Source: Lindgomyces ingoldianus | Lineage: Eukaryota > Ascomycota > Dothideomycetes > Pleosporales > Lindgomycetaceae | NCBI RefSeq assembly: GCF_010093535.1 | Contig: NW_022985213.1 | Coordinates: 1-17,730, forward strand | Length of the DNA: 17,730 nt | Reading direction: 5' to 3' | In this document: in pieces, positions 9,901 to 17,730 of the stretch | Layout: each line of letters opens with the position of its first letter | Numbering within the stretch: the first letter of the stretch is position 1 | Made by a program: the position numbers and the translations under genes | The notes under the pieces: model-generated | Databases searched by the model: none | What the model saw: the letters and a program-made list of their open reading frames with translations, nothing else | Told to the model about the DNA's origin: nothing

Positions 9901-10250
9901 TAAAAGTTAGCTAAAAAACGCATAGAACTATACTAAGTTATATAAACATAACCTAGCATTTGCAAACTTAAGCTACTAAAAGAAATGTAAATACATCCTT
10001 AGTTTTATATCTCTAAGCTTAAACTTGCGCCTAAGACTATTCTACTTACAACTACTAAATAGAAGGAAGAAGAAAAAGAATATAAAGTAGAAAGAATTTT
10101 AGACTATAAAAAAAATAAGTACCTAGTAAAATAAAAAGGATAGCTTACTAGTAAAAACACTTAAGAACTTATTAAGAGCTTGTTAAACACTTTCTAGGCT
10201 TTTTATAAATACTTAGAATCCCTTCTAAACAAAACTACTCTAGAGAAAGC
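6920..10250 (+). pseudogene. Chromovirus pol: protease, RT, RNase H, integrase, chromodomain
   Basis: One frame holds all domains. Protease: LALIDSRC at about 6934-6954, the DSG site with Gly to Arg, and ILGYNQL near 7168-7190. Reverse transcriptase: VFVKKKNSKVRVC at about 7699-7737, QYPLLII, and the catalytic box YLDNVLIY at 8029-8052, second Asp changed to Asn. RNase H: LVAYYLAKFALLEQKY near 8551-8600. Integrase: HHCC finger with His at 9019 and Cys at 9115 and 9124; core with NKTTKF and FNYNKLFTS, both Asp now Asn, and Glu kept in QTER near 9517. Chromodomain: EYKVERILDY from 10078, then KYLVK. Stops are TAA/TAG at Gln/Trp sites. Enzymes act in the particle and nucleus; this copy is dead. 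Confidence 0.93.
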
Positions 10251-10269
10251 TCCTTAGACTAGAAAACAC

Positions 10270-10745
10270 TATTATTAGTTAAAACTACAGCAGCATTAGC
10301 TAGCTATAATGTAGAAGGACTGCGCCCCTTTAACATAGGTTAAGAAGGAGGAAGGCTAGCTGCTTTTACCTTAAGCGCTTTAAGCTTATCTAGTAATAAG
10401 AAGTCTTTTTTTAAATACTTTACTCTTTAATTTACTAAAACCTTTAACTGCTTTTAAACCTGTTTACACTAAGCTATAAAAGACTAAAGACGCCTTAAAG
10501 ACTTAGCCTGCTTCTGCATTTTCTTTTTCTTTTTTTTTTGTCTTTTTTTTTTTTTAGCTGCTTCTAGCTCTTTAAGCAGCTTTTTCTTCTCACGCTCTAA
10601 ATAGTCCTAGGCTGCATTAGAAATAAAAGTGTTGTAGTATCTACTTTTTTATACACACTTTACGCACTTATCTAATAATAAGAACATTATGTAAGAGGAA
10701 CTGTAAAACTAGCATAGACTATAGGGATGTATTTTTGTATAACAA
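10270..10745 (-). pseudogene. Antisense Cys-rich, coiled-coil reading frame beside the 3' LTR
   Basis: Read on the minus strand, a coherent frame with only Gln-type stops runs from about 10745 down to 10270, between chromodomain and right LTR. It begins with Cys pairs: LC at 10712-10714 and KCVKC at 10655-10669, followed by SRYYN where Tyr-Tyr could have been Cys-Cys, then SNAAQDYLEREKKKLLKELE and a Lys-rich run encoded by the polypyrimidine tract at 10525-10556. The plus strand here shows no domain. From memory, fungal genomes hold short predicted proteins of this make-up (spaced CxxC pairs, then coiled coil) near LTR elements; I cannot name the family. It may encode an element accessory protein or be a captured host fragment. 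Limits and start are uncertain. Confidence 0.4.
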
Positions 10746-10924
10746 AAAGAATTAAGATAAGTAACAGTACAAAGACAATAGGCAACAGCAGAAGTACAGA
10801 AAACCTAACAAGGCATAGTTAAGAAAGATTAGTATTAGACTAGCTTTTAAAGATAGGAACGCACTAGCTAAAAAGAAAATTTAATGCTTATAATAAAAAA
10901 AACATAACAGTAAGAACGCTAACT

Positions 10925-10940
10925 AGAAGGGAAGCCTGCG
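10925..10940 (+). promoter_or_regulatory. Candidate polypurine tract
   Basis: AGAAGGGAAG lies just before the right LTR and is the only purine run adjoining it, the expected place for the plus-strand primer. A CCTGCG spacer separates it from the LTR, which is longer than usual, so the call is tentative. Confidence 0.35.
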
Positions 10941-11560
10941 TGTTATTGCTAATAGTTAGACTGTAATAACCTAACTAGCTGTCCCACACAGCCTGAACAA
11001 CGTTAGATGGAAGACGCTTAGCCCCGCGCTAAGCGAATTACGTTACAGGACAGATAAGGAATAGCTCTAGCTTTTAGACAAAAGCCTAGCGGAGTGCATT
11101 GTCTAATAGGGACTTAAGCATTGCAGGCAGTGCAGGCGTTGCAGGCTGTTGCAGGTAATGCATGCAGCACCTGCAACACATGCAAGAACATGCAAACCCC
11201 ATGTATATAGTCCTAATCACAACTATAGCTAGAAGGTTGTGATTACTATTAAGTTTATTATTTACACCCCCCTTTATCTAATAAACGAAGAAGCAGTGAC
11301 ACCCTAATAAATAGGACACTACTGCCTTGTATATCTTGCACTATATATACCTCTATTCTTATCCCTACAGATTAGGTTTACTAGCTCCTTATACAGCTGC
11401 TAGGTTAAACTACAGCCTGCCTTCTCTACCCTGTTAAAACCCCACACTCTGCTTAACAGACTGTACACCTAATTAAGCTAAGTCCTCCCTCTTTGCTAAA
11501 CACCATAATAGGCCGACGTACTCCCGAAAATACCATTTCACCGGAGTAAGGATTGTAACA
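10941..11560 (+). repeat. Right 620-bp LTR of the chromovirus
   Basis: It starts TGTTATTGCT and ends GATTGTAACA, the partner of 3353-3972. Its first part carries RIP-type changes missing from the left LTR, whereas its end keeps GGCCGACGTACTCCCG where the left LTR has the mutated form. The 9-bp repeats and hairpin are intact (hairpin 11148-11177). Confidence 0.95.
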
Positions 11561-11565
11561 ATAAG
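11561..11565. repeat. Target-site duplication ATAAG, right copy
   Basis: Identical to 3348-3352; copia sequence resumes after it. Confidence 0.93.
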
Positions 11566-12561
11566 AATGTTACAGAGGCAGAACTAAAGCCTACTACAGA
11601 CTAAGCCCCTTAGAATAGCAATGCTGCACTAGTGCAAAGAGAAGATATAAATACTAGAAAAAGTAAAAGGCAAAGAAAACCTATATAAAGTCTAGACTAG
11701 GTATTTCTAACCCTAAAAAAAAGAATAATTAGGCCTTATTTATTAAGCGTTATATAAATAGTGTAATTACTACACCTAAAAAACTATTTAAGAAATTAGA
11801 CTATATAAAGATAAACACCTTAATTACTAACAGCACTTTTAAAGTTATAGTGTACAACTTAATAAAGCATAAAAGTTAAATTTTTAACCTTTGCCTTATA
11901 TAAAAAGTAAAAAGTAAAATAACTTAACTATATAAAAGATTTTGCCTAGTGTTTACTAGCTACTTAGATAAAAAGAAAAAAGAAATCCTTACCTAGTTAC
12001 TAACTATTTAGAGAATAAGCTAGAGACTACTTCTAGCTATAAAAGCAAGCCTAAGAGCTACATATAGAATGCATTTTAAACTATATAATATTACATAAGT
12101 ATACATCTAATTAACAGATAAGCTTATACACACACTATACACAAAGCTACTAAAGGAGATACACTAGAGCTTTCTACTAAATATAATACTCTAGGTTGTA
12201 CAACTCTTATATAGAGCTGCTAAATTAGGACTGTATTAGTTTAAGACATACTATAACTACTATAAAAAAAGCTATGTATACACATCTTTTTATATAACTT
12301 CTGCCTTTTAATTACTAATAAAAAAGAGCACACTTTTAGTATTACTAGCTTATAAATAAATAACACTTTAAGCATTATAATAAAAGATTTTGCGCAAAGA
12401 GAAAAGAAAAAACTATAAAAAGTAAAGTTTTATATAGAAGGTAAAACTATTCTAGTAAAAAAGCAGCTTATTAAGTTTAATAGTAGAAGAATTAAACTTA
12501 CACATAACATAGTAGTTTTTACTTAAAAGAGATAAGTAAGCTACCTTTATATAATTAACTT
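11566..12561 (+). pseudogene. Copia reverse transcriptase, RIP-degraded
   Basis: Copia pol resumes after the chromovirus. A linker with RKSKRQRKPIQSL near 11655-11695 precedes the polymerase. Recognisable blocks are KKEILT.LLTI.RIS.RLLLAI at about 11973-12045, RMHFKLYNIT near 12066-12095 and LYTKLLKEIH near 12137-12170. The catalytic pair of the copia-type QTDDTL box is Asn-Asn at 12359-12364, each one G-to-A step from Asp. The upstream blocks are in one frame and the catalytic box in another, so at least one indel lies between about 12250 and 12340. The segment ends where the 313-bp LTR entered (12566/12567). Confidence 0.82.
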
Positions 12562-12566
12562 AAAGG
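12562..12566. repeat. Target-site duplication AAAGG, left copy
   Basis: AAAGG precedes the 313-bp LTR and recurs at 12880-12884. Dropping the LTR with one copy restores the copia reading frame across the junction (INLKDKAAA). Confidence 0.85.
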
Positions 12567-12879
12567 CGTTAGATTAAAGCACTGTTTCTAGGCTTCCTGA
12601 GATGAATGATGGGTTTGGATATAGTGTATGGGATGATCATTGATTGTCTTTTTATTTATCAATCCTTTTTCTGCTCTACTCGTGTTGCTCGGCTTTTTGT
12701 TTTGCCGATCCGAGTCCCTCGCGCACTTGCCCTATGCGCGACCAGCTTGCAAAATGCTGCAATTTGCTGCAATTTGCTGCAATTTGCAGCAACATACTGT
12801 TCGAGCTTATTGCTCGTACTATGTAGCAGCTTTCGTCAAGCGTTCCTCCTGTCTTGACAGTAGGTGCGCATATCTGACA
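12567..12879. mobile_element. 313-bp solo LTR inserted in copia RT/RNase H
   Basis: The other copy of this repeat, starting at 17684, begins TGTCAGAT, and this one ends ATCTGACA, so the family has 8-bp inverted ends; here the start has drifted to CGTTAGAT. Target duplications AAAGG flank it. No internal domain is present, as expected after LTR-LTR recombination. It is GC-normal and nearly unmutated inside saturated copia sequence. It contains three 10-bp tandem units TGCTGCAATT (12755-12784). The overlapping open frames at 12606-12912 in three frames and on the minus strand have no domain and run past the LTR edge, so I do not call a gene. Confidence 0.85.
12755..12784. repeat. Three 10-bp tandem units in the solo LTR
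   Basis: TGCTGCAATT occurs three times head to tail, followed by TGCAGC. Confidence 0.85.
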
Positions 12880-12884
12880 AAAGG

Positions 12885-13650
12885 ACAAGGCTGCTGCATA
12901 ATAATATATTAAGTAATGTCTAAAAAGGGTATATATTGCATTTATATGTTAACTAGAGGCAGTAGTTAACCTATTTATTACTGCACAAACTATAGACCCT
13001 TTACATAATAACATTAACACACTTAACACATAAATTTAATAGTAAATAGATAATAGTAAGCACAGTCTTACTTTTTTACTATTACAGCTTAATTATGTAG
13101 AGCTGTTTATTATTATAAATAAATTATTTACTAATAATCAGAACCTTAGCTTATAGCTAAGATTTTTAATTATATTAAGTAATAAAAACTATATAAAGTA
13201 AAGCAACTACTTTAAAATACTAGGTAACATTATACACTAAAATTCTACTAAGTGTAAAAGAGTAACTAAGAGTGTTCTTACTAGTAAACTGTATAGAATA
13301 GTTAGAGGGTTTAATAATATAATTACTTTTAGTACAACTTTATAGTAAATTATATAAACACTTAAACTACTACTAATTCTAGTAGTAATCTATATAGATT
13401 TAAAGTCTTTATATAATTACCTTATAAAGCTAGGCACTACTAGTAAAAAGTAACTTATAATTAACATTATATTACTCTATAAATTATATAAGAAGAGGAA
13501 AATTACTAAAATAAAGTAAATTAATAGTAAAGACAACTTAGTAGATGTATGTATAAAGAAAATACTAAATTAGGCTCTTTAATTATTAGTTCTAACTAAC
13601 TACCTCTCTGTCTAGATAGAAGCATCTGTAGACTAGCTAGATCCTGTGCG
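12885..13650 (+). pseudogene. Copia RNase H domain, RIP-degraded
   Basis: The frame resumes directly after the solo LTR: KDKAAA, then RVYIAFIC with LEAVVNL (about 12926-12975), corresponding to the block that opens the copia RNase H region. NSTKCKRVTKSVLTSKLYRI (about 13241-13300) matches the conserved TKCKRVTRSVLASELY type block, with the catalytic Glu now Lys. IDLKSLYNYLIKLGTT follows, its Asp (13397-13399) kept, and INSKDNLVDVC near 13523-13555 with one Asp kept. It would have removed the RNA strand during reverse transcription. The C-terminal end is not clear: the frame continues with Gln-type stops for a further 150 bp or so. Confidence 0.85.
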
Positions 13651-14004
13651 CAAAGATGCCCTAGACTAACTAGACTAATAACACCTTTATATAAAGCCTA
13701 TCTTTTTTGTTTTTTTATTATACGCACTTATTTTTCTTATTATAAGAATCTATCACTGCTAGCACTATATAAAAAGAGAAAAGAGCTAGGGGATTATACA
13801 GTAGGGCTTAGAAAGTAAAGGATAAAGAAAAGAAGAGCTATTTACATAGCACAACTAGCTTATTCTAACGCATAGCATTACTAGGGGCAAGTCCTAACAA
13901 ATAGGGTAGAGGAAAGGCAGAACGTAATTAGATAGACCTACACAGACAGAAGGGAGGTAACGCGTACAGAAGGTAACTTTTTAGACAAAAAGAAAAGCTA
14001 CTAG
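13651..14004 (+). other. Copia 3' untranslated region
   Basis: No domain is visible. The stretch includes T-rich runs, a TATATAAAA box-like site near 13765, a purine-rich AGAAGGGAGG at about 13950 and AAAAAGAAAAG just before the LTR at 13988-13998, either of which could be the remains of the polypurine tract. Confidence 0.4.
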
Positions 14005-14283
14005 TGTCTGTACGCAGCAGCAGTGTTGCAGCCTAGATATAAGCAATTGCGCATAAGCAGGATCACATATCTATGTTACATAATGCTTATGTGTAAACCT
14101 TTATGCGCAAATATTTAGATATCCCCCTTTTTCTCTATATAGAGAAAGACAAGAGTAATAGAACTAGAAACATGTTACCCTTACTTTACCTACCTTGTAC
14201 GCTGTGCACACTGTACACCACTCTTACTCTTGCTACTTAAGTGCTTATACTATAAGCAGCTAGCTGTTAGAGCCTATTTAACA
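14005..14283 (+). repeat. 279-bp LTR at the right end of copia
   Basis: It starts TGTCTGTACGCAGCAG and ends CTATTTAACA, TG...CA ends, and is the reverse complement of 63-342 with RIP-type transitions. Position after RNase H and a purine-rich tract fits a plus-strand 3' LTR. The next pentamer, CTATT, has no match before 63. Confidence 0.75.
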
Positions 14284-15960
14284 CTATTAAACAGCCTCTT
14301 TTTATAAGCAAGAAAAGTAGCTAGACTATAAAAATAAAAATAACTATAAGTTCTATTACTTTTAAGAAAAAGCTTTAAAAAAAAGACTACTTAATATTAC
14401 ACTACTTAGTATAAGACTATAAATGTAAAGTAGCTAACTGCTATAATAAAAAGCATTAAATATATAAAAAAAAATAAGTTTAATAATAACTTATAAAACA
14501 TTAATTTATACTTTTTAAAAGATAAAAAAGTCCTTTATAATATATTAGCTTTAGTTATAGTAAAATAAGAAATAAGACATAGTCTAACTATAACTTTTAC
14601 ATTTAAAGGATAGTTAGAACTTGCTCTTATTAACAGCAGATGCACCTTTACTATAATAGATAAGAACTAAGTAGACTAGTAAAACATTTTATTCTAAATT
14701 AAAAAAAACTTATTTAAAGTAACCTTTACTAATGCATTCTTAATAGAATATAGTAAAAGATAAATTAACTTAAAAATATATAACAAAGATCTTAAAACTC
14801 TAAATATAAAGAATTAGAGATCTATAAGCATACTTCTATAAAAAAGTAAATATAATGTAATTTTAGGCTATAACTAGCTTAGAAAGCATAGCTTTACTAT
14901 TAACTAAAAAATAATAACTATAGAAGGTTCTAAAGACTACGCGCGCATAACCTAGTTAGCATGCTATAATAATTTATGCCTAGTCTATAAATAAGCAAAG
15001 CAGAGTAGCAGCTACTACTCTAAGAAAAGGAAACTCTAAAAGTTCCTCTATAAAGAACTAAAAGCCTAAGTAATAAAGATAATAAAAAAAGAAGTTAAAA
15101 AAGTCTATTATAAAAAAATTAAAGCTGATAAGAATATAAAATAAGTTAAAATTTATAAGATTTAAAAAGAAAACAGTATTTCTACTAAGTATAAAAACTA
15201 CTAAGATATGTTTAAGACACCTACTAACCTAAGGAAATTGCCTCTACACTAGCCTTCGAATTATGCTATTAACTTAATAAAAGATTATAACCTAAAGACC
15301 TACAAACTCTGCCCTCTAACAAGAATATAAAAAAAAGCCTTATAAGAATATGTTAACTAAATATTAGCATAAGGCTATATTTAAAAAAGCTATAGCCTAG
15401 TTACTTTAGCAGTAGTCTTTATAAAAAAAAGAAAAAAATATCTAAGTCTATTAAAATTATAAAACTTTAAATAATAATATAATTTAAAATTAGTTCTCTT
15501 TACTAATTATATAAGATATTATAAATTAGGTAAAAGGAACTTAGTACTTTATAAAGTTTAATATGTAACATAGATTTAATAAAAAAAACTAAATAAAAAA
15601 ATAAATAGCTTATAGCCTTTTAGACGTTATAAGAACTATATAAACTATTAGTAATGCTATTTAGCCTAACAAACACCTTGGCAATGTTCTAGAGAATTAT
15701 TAATACAGCCTTTAACTCCTACCTTAACATTTTTACCTTAGTATACCTAGACAACGTCCTTATTTACTTAAAAGACAGCCTAGAAGATTATGTATAAAAA
15801 GTACATAAGGTTTTAAAAAAACTAAAAGAGTATAAACTTTACCTATAGCTTTCTAAATATAAATTCTATATTACTAAAATAGAATACCTAGAATTTATAA
15901 TTAATAGTAATAAAATAAAAATTAACTTAGCTTAAATACAGAAGGTATTAGAATAACATA
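14284..15960 (+). pseudogene. Fragment of a second Ty3/gypsy element (protease and RT)
   Basis: A Cys-His motif C-x4-C-x4-H lies at 14424-14456, equivalent to 6706-6738 in the complete chromovirus. The protease follows: LALINSRCT at about 14623-14649, catalytic Asp changed to Asn, and ILGYNQL near 14860-14880. The reverse transcriptase shows LAVVFIKKRKK near 15404-15435, and YLDNVLIY at 15744-15767 with the second Asp changed to Asn; then YLEFIIN near 15887-15905. Frames change at least once, for instance between 14456 and 14632, so indels are present. Gag, RNase H, integrase and both LTRs are missing: copia bounds it on the left and the pogo element cuts it at 15960. The order resembles the first element, so it is probably a related family. 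Confidence 0.82.
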
Positions 15961-16114
15961 CTTTACAGGCAAGTTGCTCACACACCTAAGTCGCTTACTT
16001 TTGCCAAGACCCCACCCTAACAAACTCTATTATAGCCTATAACAACCTGCTCTAGCACTATATAGTATAGTACAGCCTAGAATATTATTTAGATACTACT
16101 TCTACTTCTTACTT

Positions 16115-16156
16115 ACACATTTGCGCGTTATGCCTAGTCTAATTGCACTATCTGCA
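16115..16156 (-). other. CCHC zinc knuckle at the transposase C-terminus
   Basis: Fourteen codons with Cys at 16154-16156 and final Cys at 16115-16117, spacing C-x2-C-x4-H-x4-C. All four ligands survive although two Gln positions between them are now TAG. Confidence 0.75.
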
Positions 16157-16807
16157 GCGTCTTTAAGATAGCTTACTTCCTTTAGCTTACACCTACTTCT
16201 TTGCCTTTTTTTTATTACTGCGCGCCTTAAACTTCTTTAGAGCTATTAAGTATAAGCTTTTTTAAATTATTAAGTTTTTTTTTACTTTAATCTACTTTTT
16301 TTTATGTAATTTATGTTATGTAGTAGCCTTATTAGCTACTTAAAGCTTAGTAATTTCTTATTATGCTAACACTAGCTTATATATAATTATTACTGCCCTT
16401 TTTAAAACTTTCTTAAACACTTTAACTATAAAAGTTAGTAAACTATTTATATACTTTTAAATTTTTATCTTTATAAGCATTAATTATAACTTAAGTTCTA
16501 AAGTATTACTTAAAGTTTACAACTACTAGAGCTTATTATATATAAGTAGCAGTAGTAATAGAGTGCGTAACTTTATATTAAGGCCTATTATAACTTATTA
16601 TAAGTTAAAAAGAACTAATCTAGCGCTTTAAAACTTTTTTTAAATATTACTAAAAGTAATTATAGCATTATAAGCTACTTTAAAGCATAGTAAGAACTTT
16701 ATTTTTATAATATAAATAATCTAGTTATGCATAAGGTTTTTAGCTTAGTACCTATACACCTTTTTTAAAAAAGTAAAATAACCTACATTAAGTAGCTATA
16801 AAAGGTG

Positions 16808-17035
16808 TGTGAAGCTATGTGAGGCACCATAGACATGAGGAACTGCATTGTATGTATTGCTAGAGGAGTCCTTTGCAGGAGTGTATATATATGCGAAATA
16901 AGTGGGTGAGTCGTGGCAACAGACTGTGCTCAGATGCATGCGACTATGGTGCCGACGCGTGATCATCGTGTGACGACACATCCGACTATCGTACGACTAT
17001 AGTGACGACGCATCCGAGTGTCACCACTGCAAACA
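16808..17035. mobile_element. Probable 228-bp solo LTR inserted in the pogo relic
   Basis: This GC-normal block interrupts the transposase at His-Leu codons that are duplicated on both sides. Shared flanking sequence is AAGGTGT (16802-16808 and 17035-17041); reading the target as AGGTG gives an insert with TG...CA ends and a 5-bp duplication, as for an LTR. Internal features are an inverted pair GGCACCATAG/CTATGGTGCC near 16823 and 16943, a TATATATATG run near 16887, and GACGACG-rich repeats near 16950-17020. A small DNA transposon with a 7- or 8-bp target is the alternative. The minus-strand open frame at 16796-16981 is not credible as a gene. Confidence 0.6.
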
Positions 17036-17275
17036 AGGTGTAATAAGTAAAAAGGTATATAAATAGTAATAATTTTATTATTTTTATAGTATTACTAAAA
17101 ATAAAGTAAGTTATAGCTCTTATAGCTATTAATAACTAGTAGATAGTAGCTGCTAACAGTACACTTTTTTATATACACATTAAAGTGCTTTAACTAGTCT
17201 AGACTAAGCTAATTAGTAGTCTAGCTATGCTTAAAGATTATAATAACTTAATTTTAAAGTAGATTTTCTTTTTTA

Positions 17276-17551
17276 TTAGCAGAGCTTGCTCTGCTTATTA
17301 TATTCGGGTTTGCATAACAAAAAGTTGAGCAGAATCTCCTCTTTTGGACGCGCTAGTTAGTCAGAATTTCTTCGGATAAACCCCGGTAATGCTATTTCTC
17401 TGTCACCTTATGTATTTCTTACATTCTTTTTTAAAAAAAATGTATACCTAATATAGGTGCACCTTTCTGTTAATTTGCATGAAGTTTACTCTAGCATGCG
17501 TTGTGTAAAACATGTTTACATTATAGATAGTTGCGTCTGTTCCACCTCTCT
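17276..17551. other. GC-normal stretch, no gene recognised
   Basis: It starts with a perfect hairpin at 17278-17295 (AGCAGAGC, TT, GCTCTGCT) exactly where AT-rich pogo sequence stops, so it may mark a breakpoint. The rest is not RIP-mutated and has no recognisable domain on either strand. Confidence 0.5.
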
Positions 17552-17669
17552 AGCCACATCGGTGTGTCGGGGATTGGCATCAGCCACATTGGTGTGTCAG
17601 GGATTGGCATCAGCTGCATCGGTGTGTCGGGGATTAGCATCAGCCGCATCGGTGTGTCAGGGATTGGCA
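17552..17669. repeat. Four 30-bp tandem units (minisatellite)
   Basis: Units begin at 17552, 17582, 17612 and 17642, each of the form AGCCRCATYGGTGTGTCRGG plus GATTGGCATC, the last ending two bases early. They differ by transitions only. Because 30 is a multiple of three, two overlapping frames stay open (17457-17717 and 17531-17722) and give decapeptide repeats, but this needs no selection and I do not call a gene. Confidence 0.9.
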
Positions 17670-17683
17670 GTTGCTCTCACACC

Positions 17684-17730
17684 TGTCAGATTGAAGCACT
17701 GTTTCTGGGCTTCCTGAGATGAATGATGGG
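17684..17730. mobile_element. Start of a second copy of the 313-bp LTR family, cut by window end
   Basis: From TGTCAGATTGAAGCACTG to the last base this matches 12567-12613, differing mainly by transitions. It keeps the TG start lost in the other copy. Whether it is a solo LTR or the left end of a complete element lies outside the window. Confidence 0.85.

Larger units (their letters stand above)
3353..11560 (+). mobile_element. Complete Ty3/gypsy chromovirus, heavily RIP-mutated, inserted in copia
   Basis: The element is 8,208 bp with two 620-bp LTRs, TG...CA ends (TGTTACA...TGTAACA) and target duplications ATAAG. Without the nested miniature it would be about 7.65 kb. Internal order on the plus strand is gag, zinc knuckle, a Cys-rich region, protease, reverse transcriptase, RNase H, integrase and a chromodomain, which places it with chromoviruses; chromodomains of this group are known to guide integration to heterochromatin. 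Pol stays in one frame from 5656 to about 10245 despite many TAA/TAG codons, so the decay I can see in pol is point mutation, not indels. No primer-binding site beginning TGG is visible after the left LTR. It cannot be autonomous. Confidence 0.95.
343..14283 (+). mobile_element. Decayed Ty1/copia retrotransposon, interrupted by two insertions
   Basis: Copia order gag, protease, integrase, reverse transcriptase, RNase H can be followed on the plus strand once the inserts at 3353-11565 and 12567-12884 are set aside; about 5.4 kb of copia sequence remains. The family is the fungal copia type whose integrase ends in a segment resembling VKALNNIASLHSLAPMLLVF. The reading frame is constant from about 912 to 3250; the lesions there are in-frame TAA and TAG codons at expected Gln and Trp positions, with substitutions of catalytic residues. 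A frame change occurs in the reverse transcriptase between about 12250 and 12340. A plus-strand 3' LTR is at 14005-14283, but no 5' LTR in the matching orientation is present: the copy at 63-342 is inverted. The left limit is set by the end of that LTR and is approximate. Confidence 0.8.
15961..17275 (-). pseudogene. Pogo/Fot1-like DDE transposase relic
   Basis: On the minus strand, from about 17200 down, the frame reads a Trp-to-stop version of LDWLKHFN, then YYLLVINSYKSY (catalytic Asp to Asn, codon at 17128-17130), NNKIITIYIP and, across the 228-bp insert, HLL.LLNVGYF, the counterpart of the pogo HSSHLLQPLDVGCF block. The C-terminal part (16780-16110) is Gln/Lys-rich and ends in an intact CCHC knuckle (C-x2-C-x4-H-x4-C, 16115-16156; HNA..C), common in fungal Fot1-type transposases. 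At 15959 a TA precedes CTTTACAGGCAAGTTGCTC, the likely terminal repeat and TA target. The 5' end and first catalytic Asp region are gone beyond about 17275. It would have cut and pasted itself; now dead. Confidence 0.85.

Noticed and set aside
12606..12912. Cluster of four open frames in the 313-bp LTR
   Set aside because: Different frames and strands of one short GC-normal LTR; ends run past the element boundary at 12879.
17457..17722. Repeat proteins of decapeptide units
   Set aside because: Openness follows from a 30-bp tandem unit; there is no signal, domain or intron evidence, and the frame runs into an LTR.

Overview
This window looks like gene-free, repeat-dense DNA from a filamentous ascomycete (Pezizomycotina). 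The evidence is: Ty1/copia, Ty3/gypsy-chromovirus and pogo/Fot1-type elements of fungal character; abrupt switches between very AT-rich blocks and GC-normal islands; and coding frames riddled with TAA/TAG where the family has Gln or Trp. That is the mark of repeat-induced point mutation (RIP). I find no intact host gene; the longer open frames are chance frames in the GC-normal islands. The assignment to fungi is an inference from element families and mutation pattern, not from a marker gene.

Layout. 1-62 is flank. 63-342 is a 280-bp LTR whose partner at 14005-14283 is in the opposite orientation. Between them lies a decayed Ty1/copia element (gag about 550-1650, protease and integrase about 1960-3290, reverse transcriptase 11566-12561, RNase H 12885-13650). 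It is split twice: by a complete Ty3/gypsy chromovirus (3353-11560, 620-bp LTRs, target duplication ATAAG) and by a 313-bp solo LTR (12567-12879, target duplication AAAGG). The chromovirus is itself split by a 553-bp LTR miniature (5098-5650, 129-bp LTRs, target duplication CAATG). To the right are a fragment of a second gypsy element (14284-15960), then a minus-strand pogo/Fot1-like transposase relic (15961 to about 17275) split by a probable 228-bp solo LTR (16808-17035). A GC-normal stretch with four 30-bp tandem units follows, and the first 47 bp of another copy of the 12567 LTR family ends the window.

Order of events. The nesting gives a relative chronology: copia first, then the chromovirus and the 313-bp LTR into copia, then the miniature into the chromovirus; likewise gypsy II, then pogo, then the 228-bp LTR. 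Removing each insert with one copy of its target duplication rejoins the interrupted coding text at the three sites where I read through the join (copia/313-bp LTR, pogo/228-bp LTR, and by length the miniature).

Things worth attention: the RIP here seems confined to C preceded by a pyrimidine and followed by a purine; the chromovirus carries an unusual Cys-rich region between its zinc knuckle and protease, a canonical -1 slippery heptamer at the gag/pol junction, and a decayed antisense reading frame with Cys pairs and a Lys-rich coiled coil beside the 3' LTR; and the short inserts have largely escaped RIP.
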